A stretch of DNA of 64,000 bases from positions 1 through 64,000 of the forward strand of contig JAZQQY010000015.1 in NCBI GenBank assembly GCA_045629285.1, written 5' to 3'. The position numbers and the translations under genes are program-made. The stretch is from UBA1723 sp045629285. GTDB lineage: Bacteria > Bacteroidota > Bacteroidia > Bacteroidales > Paludibacteraceae. Positions 52,548 through 60,648 of the stretch are shown piece by piece. How positions within the stretch are numbered: the first letter of the stretch is position 1; each line of letters begins with the position of its first letter. The notes under the pieces were generated by a model. That model was given only the letters and a program-made list of their open reading frames with translations. It was not told the origin of the DNA and ran no database searches.

Positions 52548-53426
52548 ATGAAGACACTAAAGACTCCTAAAGAAATAGAGAATCGCAACGTAAAAAGCAT
52601 TCTTAATATCTTCGACTTAGCGACTGGGAAATACGATACTGTCGCAGTAATCGACGCTCTAGCAGAGGCTCCAAACTGGGAAAGCAACGGCAAACATCTA
52701 GTCTACAACAGCCTTGGCAGACTTTACCGTTTCAATATCGAGAGTAAAGTTTCAACTCAGATCGACAGCCAATACTGCAGTCACTGCAACAACGACCACG
52801 TGCTATCCCCAGACGGAAAACGTGTGGCGGTGAGCCACCACACTCGTGAAGACGGAGAAAGCCGCATCTACACTTTCCCTATTGAAGGAGGTGCACCAAC
52901 TCTTGTAACTCCTATCGCACCAAGTTACCTTCACGGATGGAGTCCCGACGGCTCTACCCTAGCCTACTGTGCAGAAAGAAACGGCCAATACGACGTTTTT
53001 ACAATCCCTGTAAACGGCGGATTGGAGACTCAGCTTACAAACACTCCAGGTCTTGACGATGGCCCTGAATACAGTCCTTGCGGCAAATACATCTGGTTCA
53101 ACTCAGTAAGAAGCGGATTGATGCATATCTGGAGAATGAAAGCCGACGGTTCGGAGCAGACTCAGATGACCGACGATGGCATGAACGACTGGTTTGCCCA
53201 CCTATCCCCTGACGGAAAGAAGGTCATCTTCATCTCATACTACGAAGGTGACGTCGCCCCAGGTGATCATCCAGCCAACAAGAACGTGGAGATCAGAATG
53301 ATGGACAGCGACGGAAAGAATGTCAAGACTCTTATCAAGCTATTCGGTGGCCAAGGTTCATTGAACGTCAACTCATGGAGCCCTTGTGGCACCAAATTCG
53401 CATTCATGAGCTACGAGGTAAAATAA
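52548..53426 (+). CDS. TolB/DPP-IV-like beta-propeller protein, cytoplasmic
   Basis: The 292-residue protein has no signal peptide. It carries repeated WD40-like PD40 blades: LSPDGKRVAVSHHTREDGES, GWSPDGSTLAYCAERNGQYDVF, YSPCGKYIWFNSVRSG and LSPDGKKVIFISYYEGD, each with the [LYW]SPDG[K] core, and ends in SWSPCGTKFAFMSYEVK. No peptidase domain follows, so it is a propeller-only protein similar to the TolB family or the N-terminal part of DPP-IV. Its function is unknown. It stands alone, with a bidirectional terminator after it. Confidence 0.85.
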   Translation: MKTLKTPKEIENRNVKSILNIFDLATGKYDTVAVIDALAEAPNWESNGKHLVYNSLGRLYRFNIESKVSTQIDSQYCSHCNNDHVLSPDGKRVAVSHHTREDGESRIYTFPIEGGAPTLVTPIAPSYLHGWSPDGSTLAYCAERNGQYDVFTIPVNGGLETQLTNTPGLDDGPEYSPCGKYIWFNSVRSGLMHIWRMKADGSEQTQMTDDGMNDWFAHLSPDGKKVIFISYYEGDVAPGDHPANKNVEIRMMDSDGKNVKTLIKLFGGQGSLNVNSWSPCGTKFAFMSYEVK

Positions 53427-53444
53427 GCAATCGAAATAAAACAA

Positions 53445-53475
53445 AAAAAGGACGAACGTAAAGTTCGTCCTTTTT
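53445..53475. terminator. Bidirectional terminator between convergent genes
   Basis: The perfect stem AAAAAGGACGAAC / GTTCGTCCTTTTT terminates both the beta-propeller gene (+) and the SseB-like gene (-). Confidence 0.92.
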
Positions 53476-53497
53476 GCATATATAGAATTATTCTATT

Positions 53498-54850
53498 TTA
53501 TGCCTCTTTATTTTCTGTAGTCTCTGCAGCTTCAGAAGTTTCCGCATTTTCAGTTTTTGCCTTCTCCGCCATCTGCTTCTCATACTCCTCTCTTAGCTCC
53601 TTCTTCACGACTGCCAAGTGCTCCATGATCTTCTTGTTGACAGTCAAGCACAAGCCCTTGCTATTGACGATAAACGCATCGGCATTCATAGCCTCGACCA
53701 TCTCAACTACCTTGTCGTACGAATGAGTAGTTGTCATCCAATCGGCACCGAACTCCTTCGACTGTTCAGCGATATCTGTAAACACTGCTAAAGCTGAAGT
53801 GTTGTCGCTACCATTCATAACTGGGAATACGTTGTTGCCATTATCGTCCTTACGAGTAGGAATCAAATATGTTGAAGATACAATGGCGGCCATCATTTCA
53901 CGCTCAAGGAATGCGCACATTCTGTTGTGCATATCTTTGTTTGCGCCCTCCTCTACATTCTCTCTACGCATCTCCTGGAAGAATGCAGTCATAGCGATCT
54001 GTAGACGCGGATTCTGGATTGCTGTCTCACCTTCCGTCTTAGCGGTAGGCCACTCCTCCATTGGGATTGCGGCTGCCGGACGAACACCGTCGGCAACAAA
54101 TACAGCCAAGTAACCGTCCTTACGAAGAGCATCCATACATAAGTGCAACTCTTCTTTCTTTACTGGCATTACATCTACCTCATAATGTCCCTCAGCCATT
54201 TTCTGGATAAACGACTCCTTATGTTCGTCAGTAAGAAGGACCAATGCTCCGTGTTGCAACTCGTATGGATATCCGGTAGTCTTACTGATTGTAAGCCAAA
54301 CCTGTTCCTGAGCCGCTACCTTTGCAACGACCATCTTAGAGTTGATCGCAAGTAGATTATTGAAAACTCTTACATCCTGCTCCTTCTGCATCGAGCGAGC
54401 CTTCGGAATCATAACATTCTGCATGTACGACATCACGAAAAGATTCTCCTGAAGTGTAGCCTCAGCGAATAATTTCAAGCCTTCCGGACCCTTGAAACAC
54501 TGCTGCAACAACTCAGTACGCTTCTCATCCGATTCAACAGGCTCACCCATGTTCATATTTAGGTTCAACTGCATCTGCTGACCAGGCTGAATATTCTGAG
54601 CCGGATCATTGCTTCTGAATCTGAACTGCGAAACATCAACCTTTCCTACAGGCTCTTCAGCATTCACGTTTGCTGCAGCTGAACTATTTACCTTAGTTGG
54701 ATCAAACTTGTCGGCAGGATTAAACTTCTGCTCAGGCTCTTTTGCTACCTCTGGCTTACTGCTTTCCGCCTCTTTTGCTGGAGTCGACTTTGGCTCTTCC
54801 TTTGCCTTCTCCTGCTCCTTATTTCCGAAAATTTTATTGAAAAATCCCAT
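53498..54850 (-). CDS. SseB-like protein with charged low-complexity ends
   Basis: The 450-residue cytoplasmic protein begins with MGFFNKIFGNKEQ and an ~85-residue Lys/Glu/Pro/Ala-rich segment. Two related alpha/beta domains follow. The first (~110-265) has GALVLLTDEHKESFIQKMAE and GYLAVFVADGVRP. The second (~310-415) has YLIPTRKDDNGNNVFPVMNGSDNTSALAVFTD (cited as YLIPTRKDDNGNN and NTSALAVFTD), the pattern of the SseB N-terminal domain (PF07179), with DAFIVNSKGLCLTVNK. The tail is Glu/Ala/Thr-rich. SseB proteins have no established reaction. A TATATTTG -7 box is at 54868-54875. Confidence 0.8.
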   Translation of the reverse strand: MGFFNKIFGNKEQEKAKEEPKSTPAKEAESSKPEVAKEPEQKFNPADKFDPTKVNSSAAANVNAEEPVGKVDVSQFRFRSNDPAQNIQPGQQMQLNLNMNMGEPVESDEKRTELLQQCFKGPEGLKLFAEATLQENLFVMSYMQNVMIPKARSMQKEQDVRVFNNLLAINSKMVVAKVAAQEQVWLTISKTTGYPYELQHGALVLLTDEHKESFIQKMAEGHYEVDVMPVKKEELHLCMDALRKDGYLAVFVADGVRPAAAIPMEEWPTAKTEGETAIQNPRLQIAMTAFFQEMRRENVEEGANKDMHNRMCAFLEREMMAAIVSSTYLIPTRKDDNGNNVFPVMNGSDNTSALAVFTDIAEQSKEFGADWMTTTHSYDKVVEMVEAMNADAFIVNSKGLCLTVNKKIMEHLAVVKKELREEYEKQMAEKAKTENAETSEAAETTENKEA

Positions 54851-55006
54851 TTTTACATTATTTTCTACAAATATAACAAATTGTCAGCAAAACATTACTT
54901 GTGGGTCTGTTTTTTTGTCTACTCCACTCATTAACCGACATTTGAAGATATCGCATTTACAGATAATTGCTAACTTTGCCCATATTAAAACGCAAACAAC
55001 AATACA

Positions 55007-55747
55007 ATGCAAAAAAAAATCGTTGCCGGAGCCATATTAGTCATCTTGACGATATATTTTGCCGGCACCTATCTTGAAATCGGGAAACATAAGGAAAAGT
55101 TGTGGCTTCACCGCACCAATTCATTAGAAAAAAAAGCCGAATTCAAGCATCTTTATCCAAATATCGAGGTTGACGTGGTAATACGACCAATTATGGAAGA
55201 AGATAGTCCAATAATAGATGTGACTCATGATGAGGATGAATCTTTCAACTTGTCTTTAGCCGAATATATGCCTGAGATGAAAGATGGACAAAAGATGTGG
55301 GTCGACATAAAAAATCTGGACGAAAACACCGTCGACACCCTTCTTAAGAATCTGGTCAGATATTGTTCAGACTACAATTTGTCAAAATCCCAGTTCATTT
55401 TGGAAAGCAGAAATCACCATACATTGAAGACATTGACAGAGTCTGGTTTCTACACCTCTTATTATGTCGACTTTCCTCAACCTTCCGAATTGGATGAGAA
55501 TGAAATTTCAACTGTGATCGATTCGCTTCAGCATGTTTGCGACACTAAAAACGTGAAGGCAATTTCATTTCCGGCTTGGTGGTATGAACCGATTAAAAAG
55601 AATCTTAATCGTGATATCGACCTCCTTACTTGGGCACATCGTGATACGCAATACGAGTTTTTGCTAAATCCATTCCGCAGGAAAGTGCTTAACGACGAAC
55701 AAGTAAAAGTGATACTTCTTAAAGCGAAAGGAAAGCATCACAGATAA
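55007..55747 (+). CDS. GDPD/menorin-like phosphodiesterase-fold protein, membrane-anchored
   Basis: The 246-residue protein has an N-terminal membrane anchor (residues ~5-24). The rest resembles the TIM barrel of glycerophosphodiesterases and FAM151/menorin proteins: LWLHRTNSLEKKAEF with the first His (~35), YPNIEVDVVI with Glu/Asp, DVTHDED with the second His, MWVDIKNLDE with Asp/Lys, and FILESRNHHTL. The catalytic His/Glu/Asp/His set is therefore visible, though the sequence is distant from standard GDPDs. The substrate is unknown. It is monocistronic, with a TAACTTTG -7 box at 54971-54978. Confidence 0.75.
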   Translation: MQKKIVAGAILVILTIYFAGTYLEIGKHKEKLWLHRTNSLEKKAEFKHLYPNIEVDVVIRPIMEEDSPIIDVTHDEDESFNLSLAEYMPEMKDGQKMWVDIKNLDENTVDTLLKNLVRYCSDYNLSKSQFILESRNHHTLKTLTESGFYTSYYVDFPQPSELDENEISTVIDSLQHVCDTKNVKAISFPAWWYEPIKKNLNRDIDLLTWAHRDTQYEFLLNPFRRKVLNDEQVKVILLKAKGKHHR

Positions 55748-55781
55748 TCCGAGCCTCAAACAATGTTAAAAAACACACTTT

Positions 55782-55825
55782 CGATTTGTAAGCAAAAACA
55801 TACCTTTTGCTTACAAATCGTTTTT
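55782..55825 (+). terminator. Terminator after GDPD/menorin-like gene
   Basis: A perfect 16-bp stem CGATTTGTAAGCAAAA / TTTTGCTTACAAATCG with a 7-base loop is followed by TTTTTAT. Confidence 0.92.
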
Positions 55826-55917
55826 ATTTACCCACAAAATCAAGACCAATCCTAACCAAATTAAAAATATTACACGAGCAATGATATAACATATTATCAC
55901 AAAAAACGCAAAAAGCA

Positions 55918-55925
55918 TAACTTTG
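55918..55925 (+). promoter_or_regulatory. -7 box of amt
   Basis: TAACTTTG lies ~75 bases before the ATG. No clear -33 TTTG was found, so an activator may be needed. Confidence 0.45.
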
Positions 55926-55998
55926 CAATCGAAAATCAAGAATATTTGTAGAAAAAGAGAAACAAAATATCACATAAAACTGACAAAATATTAAAGTT

Positions 55999-57390
55999 AT
56001 GCAGAAAAGATGGATTATTATGTTCGCGTTCATGCTTATAATCAGCATTTGCGGACTATTCACTCCCGGAGACGTGGATTTCGGATTCCACATTGAACTA
56101 AGCGAAGACTCACAACTTCTAGCCAACGTAGCATGGCTAATCACTGCTACAATCTTCGTATTGATGATGACACCAGGTCTTTCATTCTTCTATGGCGGTA
56201 TGGTGCGCGAGAAGAACGTGATCTCGACAATGCTACAGAGTTTCATCGCGATGGGTATCATCAGTGTACTATGGGTAGTATTCGGATTTAGCCTTTGTTT
56301 CGGTCATGACATAGGCGGTATTATCGGTAACCCGATGTCATATCTATTCTTCAACAATGTAGGTGGAGCTTGCTCTGATACAAACTTCGTTGAAGGATTG
56401 TCAATTCCAATTGCTCTATTCGCACTATTCCAGATGAAGTTTGCCATTATCACTCCATCTCTAATCACAGGTTCGTTCGCAGAGAGAGTACGTTTCTCAG
56501 GATACTTGTTCTTCATGATTTTCTTCTTTGTATTCGTATATTGTCCATTGGCACACTGCACTTGGCATCCACAGGGATTGTTTGCCGGAATGCATGTAAA
56601 GGACTTCGCAGGTGGTATCGTGGTTCACGCATCATCAGGAGTAGCAGCTTTGGCTGGTGCAATGTTCCTAGGCAAGCGTAAAGAGGCAGGAGAGCATCTA
56701 CCTGCAAACGTTCCTTTCATTCTTCTTGGTGCAGCCATGTTGTGGCTTGGATGGTTCGGTTTCAACGCCGGTTCTTCTTTGGCTGCAGACGGAATGGCAA
56801 TCAAGGCATTCTTGAACACTAACACAGCCTCAGCAGTCGCAATGATCACTTGGATCGTATTTGACTGTCTACGCGGAAGAAAGCCATCTGCAGTAGGTGC
56901 TGCAGTAGGTGCTGTAGTTGGTTTGGTTGCTATCACTCCATCAGCAGGATGGGTATCTGTAGGCGAGAGTGTTTTCATCTCATTCGTAACAACTTTGATA
57001 TGTAACTTTGCAGTATATTTCAAGAACAAGAAATCTAACCTTGACGATGCTTTGGATGTATTCCCTACTCACGGTGTCGGCGGTATCGTAGGAACATTGA
57101 TGACTGGTATTTTCGTCTACAACTATGAGGATGCAGCTGTAAAGGCTGAGTTGAGCCACCTACAGTATTTCGGCAACCACTGCTTAGTAATGGCAGGTGT
57201 GATCATCTATTCATTCGTTGTCAGCTACGGTCTATACTGGATCACTAACAAGATGATTCCAATGCGTGTAAGCGAGGAGAGCGAGAAGATGGGACTTGAC
57301 ATGAGCCAGCACGATGAGGTTTACGGTTCAAAGCAGGTTGAAAGAGAGATCGCTGAGTACTTCGAACATGAAGGTAAGGGCGATGCTTAA
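55999..57390 (+). CDS. amt: Ammonium transporter
   Basis: The 463-residue Amt channel has a signal-like first helix, a short periplasmic N-terminal part (FGFHIELSEDSQLLANVA) and eleven membrane helices. Conserved parts are MMTPGLSFFYGGMVREKN, WVVFGFSLCFGHD, AHCTWHPQGLFAGMHVKDFAGG with the pore region (cited as HCTWHPQG and DFAGGIVVHASSGVAAL), LLGAAMLWLGWFGFNAGSS and DVFPTHGVGGIVGTLMTGIF with the second pore His. The C-terminal ~45 residues (SEESEKMGLDMSQHDEVYG) are the cytoplasmic tail where PII proteins bind. No glnK gene is next to it. Confidence 0.96.
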   Translation: MQKRWIIMFAFMLIISICGLFTPGDVDFGFHIELSEDSQLLANVAWLITATIFVLMMTPGLSFFYGGMVREKNVISTMLQSFIAMGIISVLWVVFGFSLCFGHDIGGIIGNPMSYLFFNNVGGACSDTNFVEGLSIPIALFALFQMKFAIITPSLITGSFAERVRFSGYLFFMIFFFVFVYCPLAHCTWHPQGLFAGMHVKDFAGGIVVHASSGVAALAGAMFLGKRKEAGEHLPANVPFILLGAAMLWLGWFGFNAGSSLAADGMAIKAFLNTNTASAVAMITWIVFDCLRGRKPSAVGAAVGAVVGLVAITPSAGWVSVGESVFISFVTTLICNFAVYFKNKKSNLDDALDVFPTHGVGGIVGTLMTGIFVYNYEDAAVKAELSHLQYFGNHCLVMAGVIIYSFVVSYGLYWITNKMIPMRVSEESEKMGLDMSQHDEVYGSKQVEREIAEYFEHEGKGDA

Positions 57391-57429
57391 CAGACTTCAA
57401 TTTTAGTTATTAAACATACATTTCTGCCA

Positions 57430-57467
57430 TTCGGACGTTGGTCGTTATGATCGACGTCCGAATTTTT
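57430..57467 (+). terminator. Terminator after amt
   Basis: The stem TTCGGACGT / ACGTCCGAA is followed by TTTTT. Confidence 0.9.
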
Positions 57468-57549
57468 AGACTCTAGTTTCAGGGTTAAGTTAACGATATC
57501 CAACTTAACAATGCCATAATTTGAACCACCACGTGAAGACGGTATAATC

Positions 57550-57840
57550 TTACATGAAAGTTTTCACCCAATCACCTGTGCCACCTTCATTAGGAATAGT
57601 CTGTGTTCCGCGCACCTCAACAACATTGTTTGGATCATACCTATCTGTAAGTTTTAGCGTTACATCAACAGGATTATATTTGCCGGCTTCAGAGGTGGTA
57701 AATATTGTAAAATAGCACTCTGCAGTATACTCTTTGTCTGTATCTAGACCAACAAATTCCTTTTCATAAGTTGTTTTTGTGCAATAGTAGCTATGCCTAT
57801 CACTGTAACAGCAGATAAAGCCAACAAATTCTTTTTATAT
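57550..57840 (-). pseudogene. Relic of a secreted-protein gene related to the protein at 1-2158
   Basis: On the minus strand ~57836-57777 encodes a signal-peptide-like segment (KKNLLALSAVTVIGIATIAQ) with no start codon. It is followed, in a different frame, by a ~75-codon fragment from ~57785 to the stop TAA at 57550. That fragment contains ECYFTIFTTSEAGKYNPVDV and GTGDWVK, which match ECYISIFTSSAAGKYNPVDV and GTGDWVK in the protein at 1-2158 (~codons 490-562). The central part of the original gene is missing. This explains most of the 550-base gap between amt and the rhodanese gene. Confidence 0.75.
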
Positions 57841-57885
57841 CCGATATAATTTTAATTATTTTTTTAACAAAACAGTTTAATAAAA

Positions 57886-57910
57886 AAGGGAGGCCCTATA
57901 AGCCTCCCTT
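57886..57910 (-). terminator. Terminator after rhodanese-like gene
   Basis: The minus-strand stem AAGGGAGGC / GCCTCCCTT is followed by TTTTTTA. Confidence 0.9.
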
Positions 57911-57940
57911 ATATTAGAATCTTAGTCATTAACAAGTCTC

Positions 57941-58420
57941 TTATTCTACACCAAACAAAGACTTCAAAGAAGAATCACCATTCCCACCAGCATAATCATA
58001 TCCCTTTGCAAAGATACGAGAATTCTGTTGCCCGTAACCAAGTCTTGATGCACGACCTGCAACAGCCTTCGTCAACTGGAATGTAGTTGGTCCGTAGAAG
58101 AACAAACATGTGTTTGTTGGGTAAGCAGCCAACAAATCCTTACTCCACTGAGCATCGTCAGACTTTGTATTGACAATATCTGCAGGCATATTGACAGCAT
58201 CTTTCAAATGTCCTGCATCATACTTTGACTTTTCACGAGTGTCGATCAAAACCTTGCTACCTTTGTAAGCTTCGTATGTGTCATAGAATGTCTTTGCCTT
58301 ATCATACTCGATGAAATCACCAAGTCTCTCCTCTGAATCATCATCACCACCACAAGAAGAACAGAACAATGCCATGATGGCAACTGTCAACATCACGAAA
58401 TAATTTCTTAACTTTCTCAT
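57941..58420 (-). CDS. Rhodanese-like lipoprotein without the usual active-site Cys
   Basis: The 159-residue protein has a lipoprotein signal (LFCSSC lipobox) and a single rhodanese domain: KVLIDTREKSKYDAGHLKDAVNMPA is the typical first half (cited as VLIDTREKSKYDAGHLKDA), and LFFYGPTTFQLTKAVAGRASRLGYG-type sequence, cited as LFFYGPTTFQ, is the active-site loop. The position normally held by Cys (YC) is Gly (YG), so sulfur transfer by the standard mechanism is unlikely; a Cys occurs four residues earlier. It may bind a partner or act as a structural domain. The 5' UTR contains AAAGGGTATAT. A TATCTTTG -7 box is at 58473-58480. Confidence 0.88.
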   Translation of the reverse strand: MRKLRNYFVMLTVAIMALFCSSCGGDDDSEERLGDFIEYDKAKTFYDTYEAYKGSKVLIDTREKSKYDAGHLKDAVNMPADIVNTKSDDAQWSKDLLAAYPTNTCLFFYGPTTFQLTKAVAGRASRLGYGQQNSRIFAKGYDYAGGNGDSSLKSLFGVE

Positions 58421-58511
58421 TTTTTATATACCCTTTATAAATTTTACTCTCGAGTTTGTTTTAACAACGCTCCAAAGATAGTTAAATTTTTGAAATAAAA
58501 ATCGATAAATG

Positions 58512-59627
58512 CTATTTATGTGTAATTACTCGCTTTGTTTTGACTCCGGATGCATTTATTTCGTCGACTTTTGCCACAACTTTTGACGCCAATTCCATGA
58601 ATGCGTTCGAAGTAATAGTATTGTCGTTCAACGCAATCGGAGCGCCACTGTCGCCACATTCGCAAATCGACTGTACGATAGGAATTTGTCCTAGCAACTC
58701 CACATTCATGTCCTCTGCCAACTTCTTACAACCTTCCTTACCGAAGATATAATACTTGTTGGCAGGCAACTCTGCCGGAGTGAACCATGCCATGTTCTCA
58801 ACCAAACCGATAATCGGAACATTGACCTTCTCGCCGACAAACATGCTGATTCCCTTCTTTGCATCAGCCAATGCGACTGCCTGAGGTGTGCTGACTACAA
58901 TTGCGCCAGTCAACGCAAGTGTCTGTACCAATGTCAAGTGGATATCACTTGTGCCTGGTGGCAAATCCAATACGAAATAATCCAATTCACCCCAGTTGGC
59001 ATCTGTAATCAACTGCTTCAATGCATTGCTTGCCATTCCTCCACGCCATAGTACAGCGTCGTCAGGATTAACGAAGAATCCGATAGAAAGAATCTTTACT
59101 CCATATCTCTCCTCCGGGCGGATCAACTCACGTCCCTGCTCGTTCTTTTCCTCCAAAACAGGACGTGCATCCTCAAGGCCGAACATCTTAGGCATCGACG
59201 GACCGAAGATGTCTGCATCAAGCAAACCTACCTTATAGCCCATCTTAGCAAGCGACACCGCAAGGTTGGCAGATACAGTACTCTTTCCTACTCCACCCTT
59301 TCCTGACGATACAGCAATGATGTTCTTCACGCCTGGCAACGGATTGTCCGGATCTTTCTTTGGAGCTGCAGTCTTATATTTGCAAGTGATGTTTCCTTTG
59401 ATGTCTACGTCCTTGTCAACGTATGTCAAAATAGCTGTCTCGCAGGCCTTTACCAACGATCTTGCAAATGGATCGTTCTCTTTCTCAAAAATCAAAGAGA
59501 ACGACACCTTATTTCCGTCGATGCGGATATTATCCTCCACCATCTCCGACGACACGATATCTTTTCCTGTGCCCGGATAACGCACATGCGAAAGCGCGTC
59601 AATAATCAATTGTGGGTATAATGCCAT
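58512..59627 (-). CDS. mrp: Mrp/NBP35 family iron-sulfur carrier ATPase
   Basis: The 371-residue cytoplasmic protein loads or carries Fe-S clusters. The N-terminal ~95 residues are a MIP18/DUF59-like domain (LSHVRYPGTGKDIVSSEMV). The P-loop ATPase follows with SSGKGGVGKSTVSANLAVSL (deviant Walker A), LLDADIFGPSMPKMFG, LDLPPGTSDIHLTL and STPQAVALADAKKG. The CxxC motif common in Mrp proteins after NMAWF is replaced by TPAELPANKYYIFG, so the cluster ligands must differ. Its start overlaps the ddl stop by one base. Confidence 0.94.
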   Translation of the reverse strand: MALYPQLIIDALSHVRYPGTGKDIVSSEMVEDNIRIDGNKVSFSLIFEKENDPFARSLVKACETAILTYVDKDVDIKGNITCKYKTAAPKKDPDNPLPGVKNIIAVSSGKGGVGKSTVSANLAVSLAKMGYKVGLLDADIFGPSMPKMFGLEDARPVLEEKNEQGRELIRPEERYGVKILSIGFFVNPDDAVLWRGGMASNALKQLITDANWGELDYFVLDLPPGTSDIHLTLVQTLALTGAIVVSTPQAVALADAKKGISMFVGEKVNVPIIGLVENMAWFTPAELPANKYYIFGKEGCKKLAEDMNVELLGQIPIVQSICECGDSGAPIALNDNTITSNAFMELASKVVAKVDEINASGVKTKRVITHK

Positions 59628-60601
59628 TATTTATACTGATTCTCTATAATGTTAGACAATACATCCTTCATTTCTAGTCCGGCAGCAGCTACCTGCTGTG
59701 GAATGAAACTTGTAGGAGTCATACCTGGTGTTGTGTTTACCTCTAGCAAATTGACTGTTCCGTCTGCTGAGATAATATAGTCGACACGGATGATTCCGTG
59801 TGCGTCAAGCACATTGTAGATTCTCTCTGTCTGCTTGCGTACTACAGCAGCGATCTCCTCTGAAATGCGAGCTGGTGTGATCTCCTTAACCTGACCTTTG
59901 TACTTAGCATCATAATCGAAGAACTCATTTTCGCTGACAACCTCAGTGATTGGGAATACAGTTGTCTTGCCACCTGCCTTGTAGATACCGCATGTGATCT
60001 CTGTTCCCTGCATGAAGCTCTCAATAACTGTCTCCTGACCTTCTGCAAATGCCTTCTGAACTGCTGGCTTAACCTGTCCGATCGACTTGACCTTTGTGAC
60101 ACCGAAGCTGCTACCTCCATCGTTAGGCTTAACGAAGCATGGCAAACCCACTGCATCAATGATCTCCTGATCGGTGTAGTCGTTCTCGCTTCTCAAACGC
60201 AAAGATTTGGCTACCGGAATACCGAAGTTCTTCAAGTATGTGTTGCATGTGAACTTGTTGTATGTCAAAGCTGAAGCAAGTACACCACATGAAGAGTAAG
60301 GGATCTTCATCAATTCGAAATAGCCTTGCAACTTTCCATCCTCGCCTGGAGTACCGTGGATAGTGATGTAGGCGTAATCAAACTTGATTTTTGTTCCGTC
60401 GACAATAGCAGAAAAATCATTCTTGTCGACAGGATATTTAGAGTCATTTAGTTCAAGATTCCATTCTGTGCCAATTATTGTCACGATATAGACATTGTAC
60501 TTCTCTTTGTCCATGAAAGAGTAGATTCCCTTGGCACTTTTTAGCGACACAACGACTTCCGACTGGTCGCCGCCTGCTACGATTGCAATATTCTTTTTCA
60601 T
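59627..60601 (-). CDS. ddl: D-alanine--D-alanine ligase
   Basis: Ddl makes the D-Ala-D-Ala dipeptide of peptidoglycan using ATP. I start at ATG 60601 (MKKNIAIVAGGDQSE), giving 324 residues; the frame extends to 60640 but that part covers the -7 box TAAATTTG (60629-60636). ATP-grasp motifs are HGTPGEDGKLQGYFELM (~70), CFVKPNDGGSSFGVTKV, ESFMQGTEITCGIY, RVDYIISADGTVNLLEVNTTPGMT (cited as RVDYIISADG and LLEVNTTPGMT). It is translationally coupled to mrp. Confidence 0.96.
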   Translation of the reverse strand: MKKNIAIVAGGDQSEVVVSLKSAKGIYSFMDKEKYNVYIVTIIGTEWNLELNDSKYPVDKNDFSAIVDGTKIKFDYAYITIHGTPGEDGKLQGYFELMKIPYSSCGVLASALTYNKFTCNTYLKNFGIPVAKSLRLRSENDYTDQEIIDAVGLPCFVKPNDGGSSFGVTKVKSIGQVKPAVQKAFAEGQETVIESFMQGTEITCGIYKAGGKTTVFPITEVVSENEFFDYDAKYKGQVKEITPARISEEIAAVVRKQTERIYNVLDAHGIIRVDYIISADGTVNLLEVNTTPGMTPTSFIPQQVAAAGLEMKDVLSNIIENQYK

Positions 60602-60648
60602 TTGTCGATACACTTTATTATCTATCTGCAAATTTAGCAAATTCTAAT

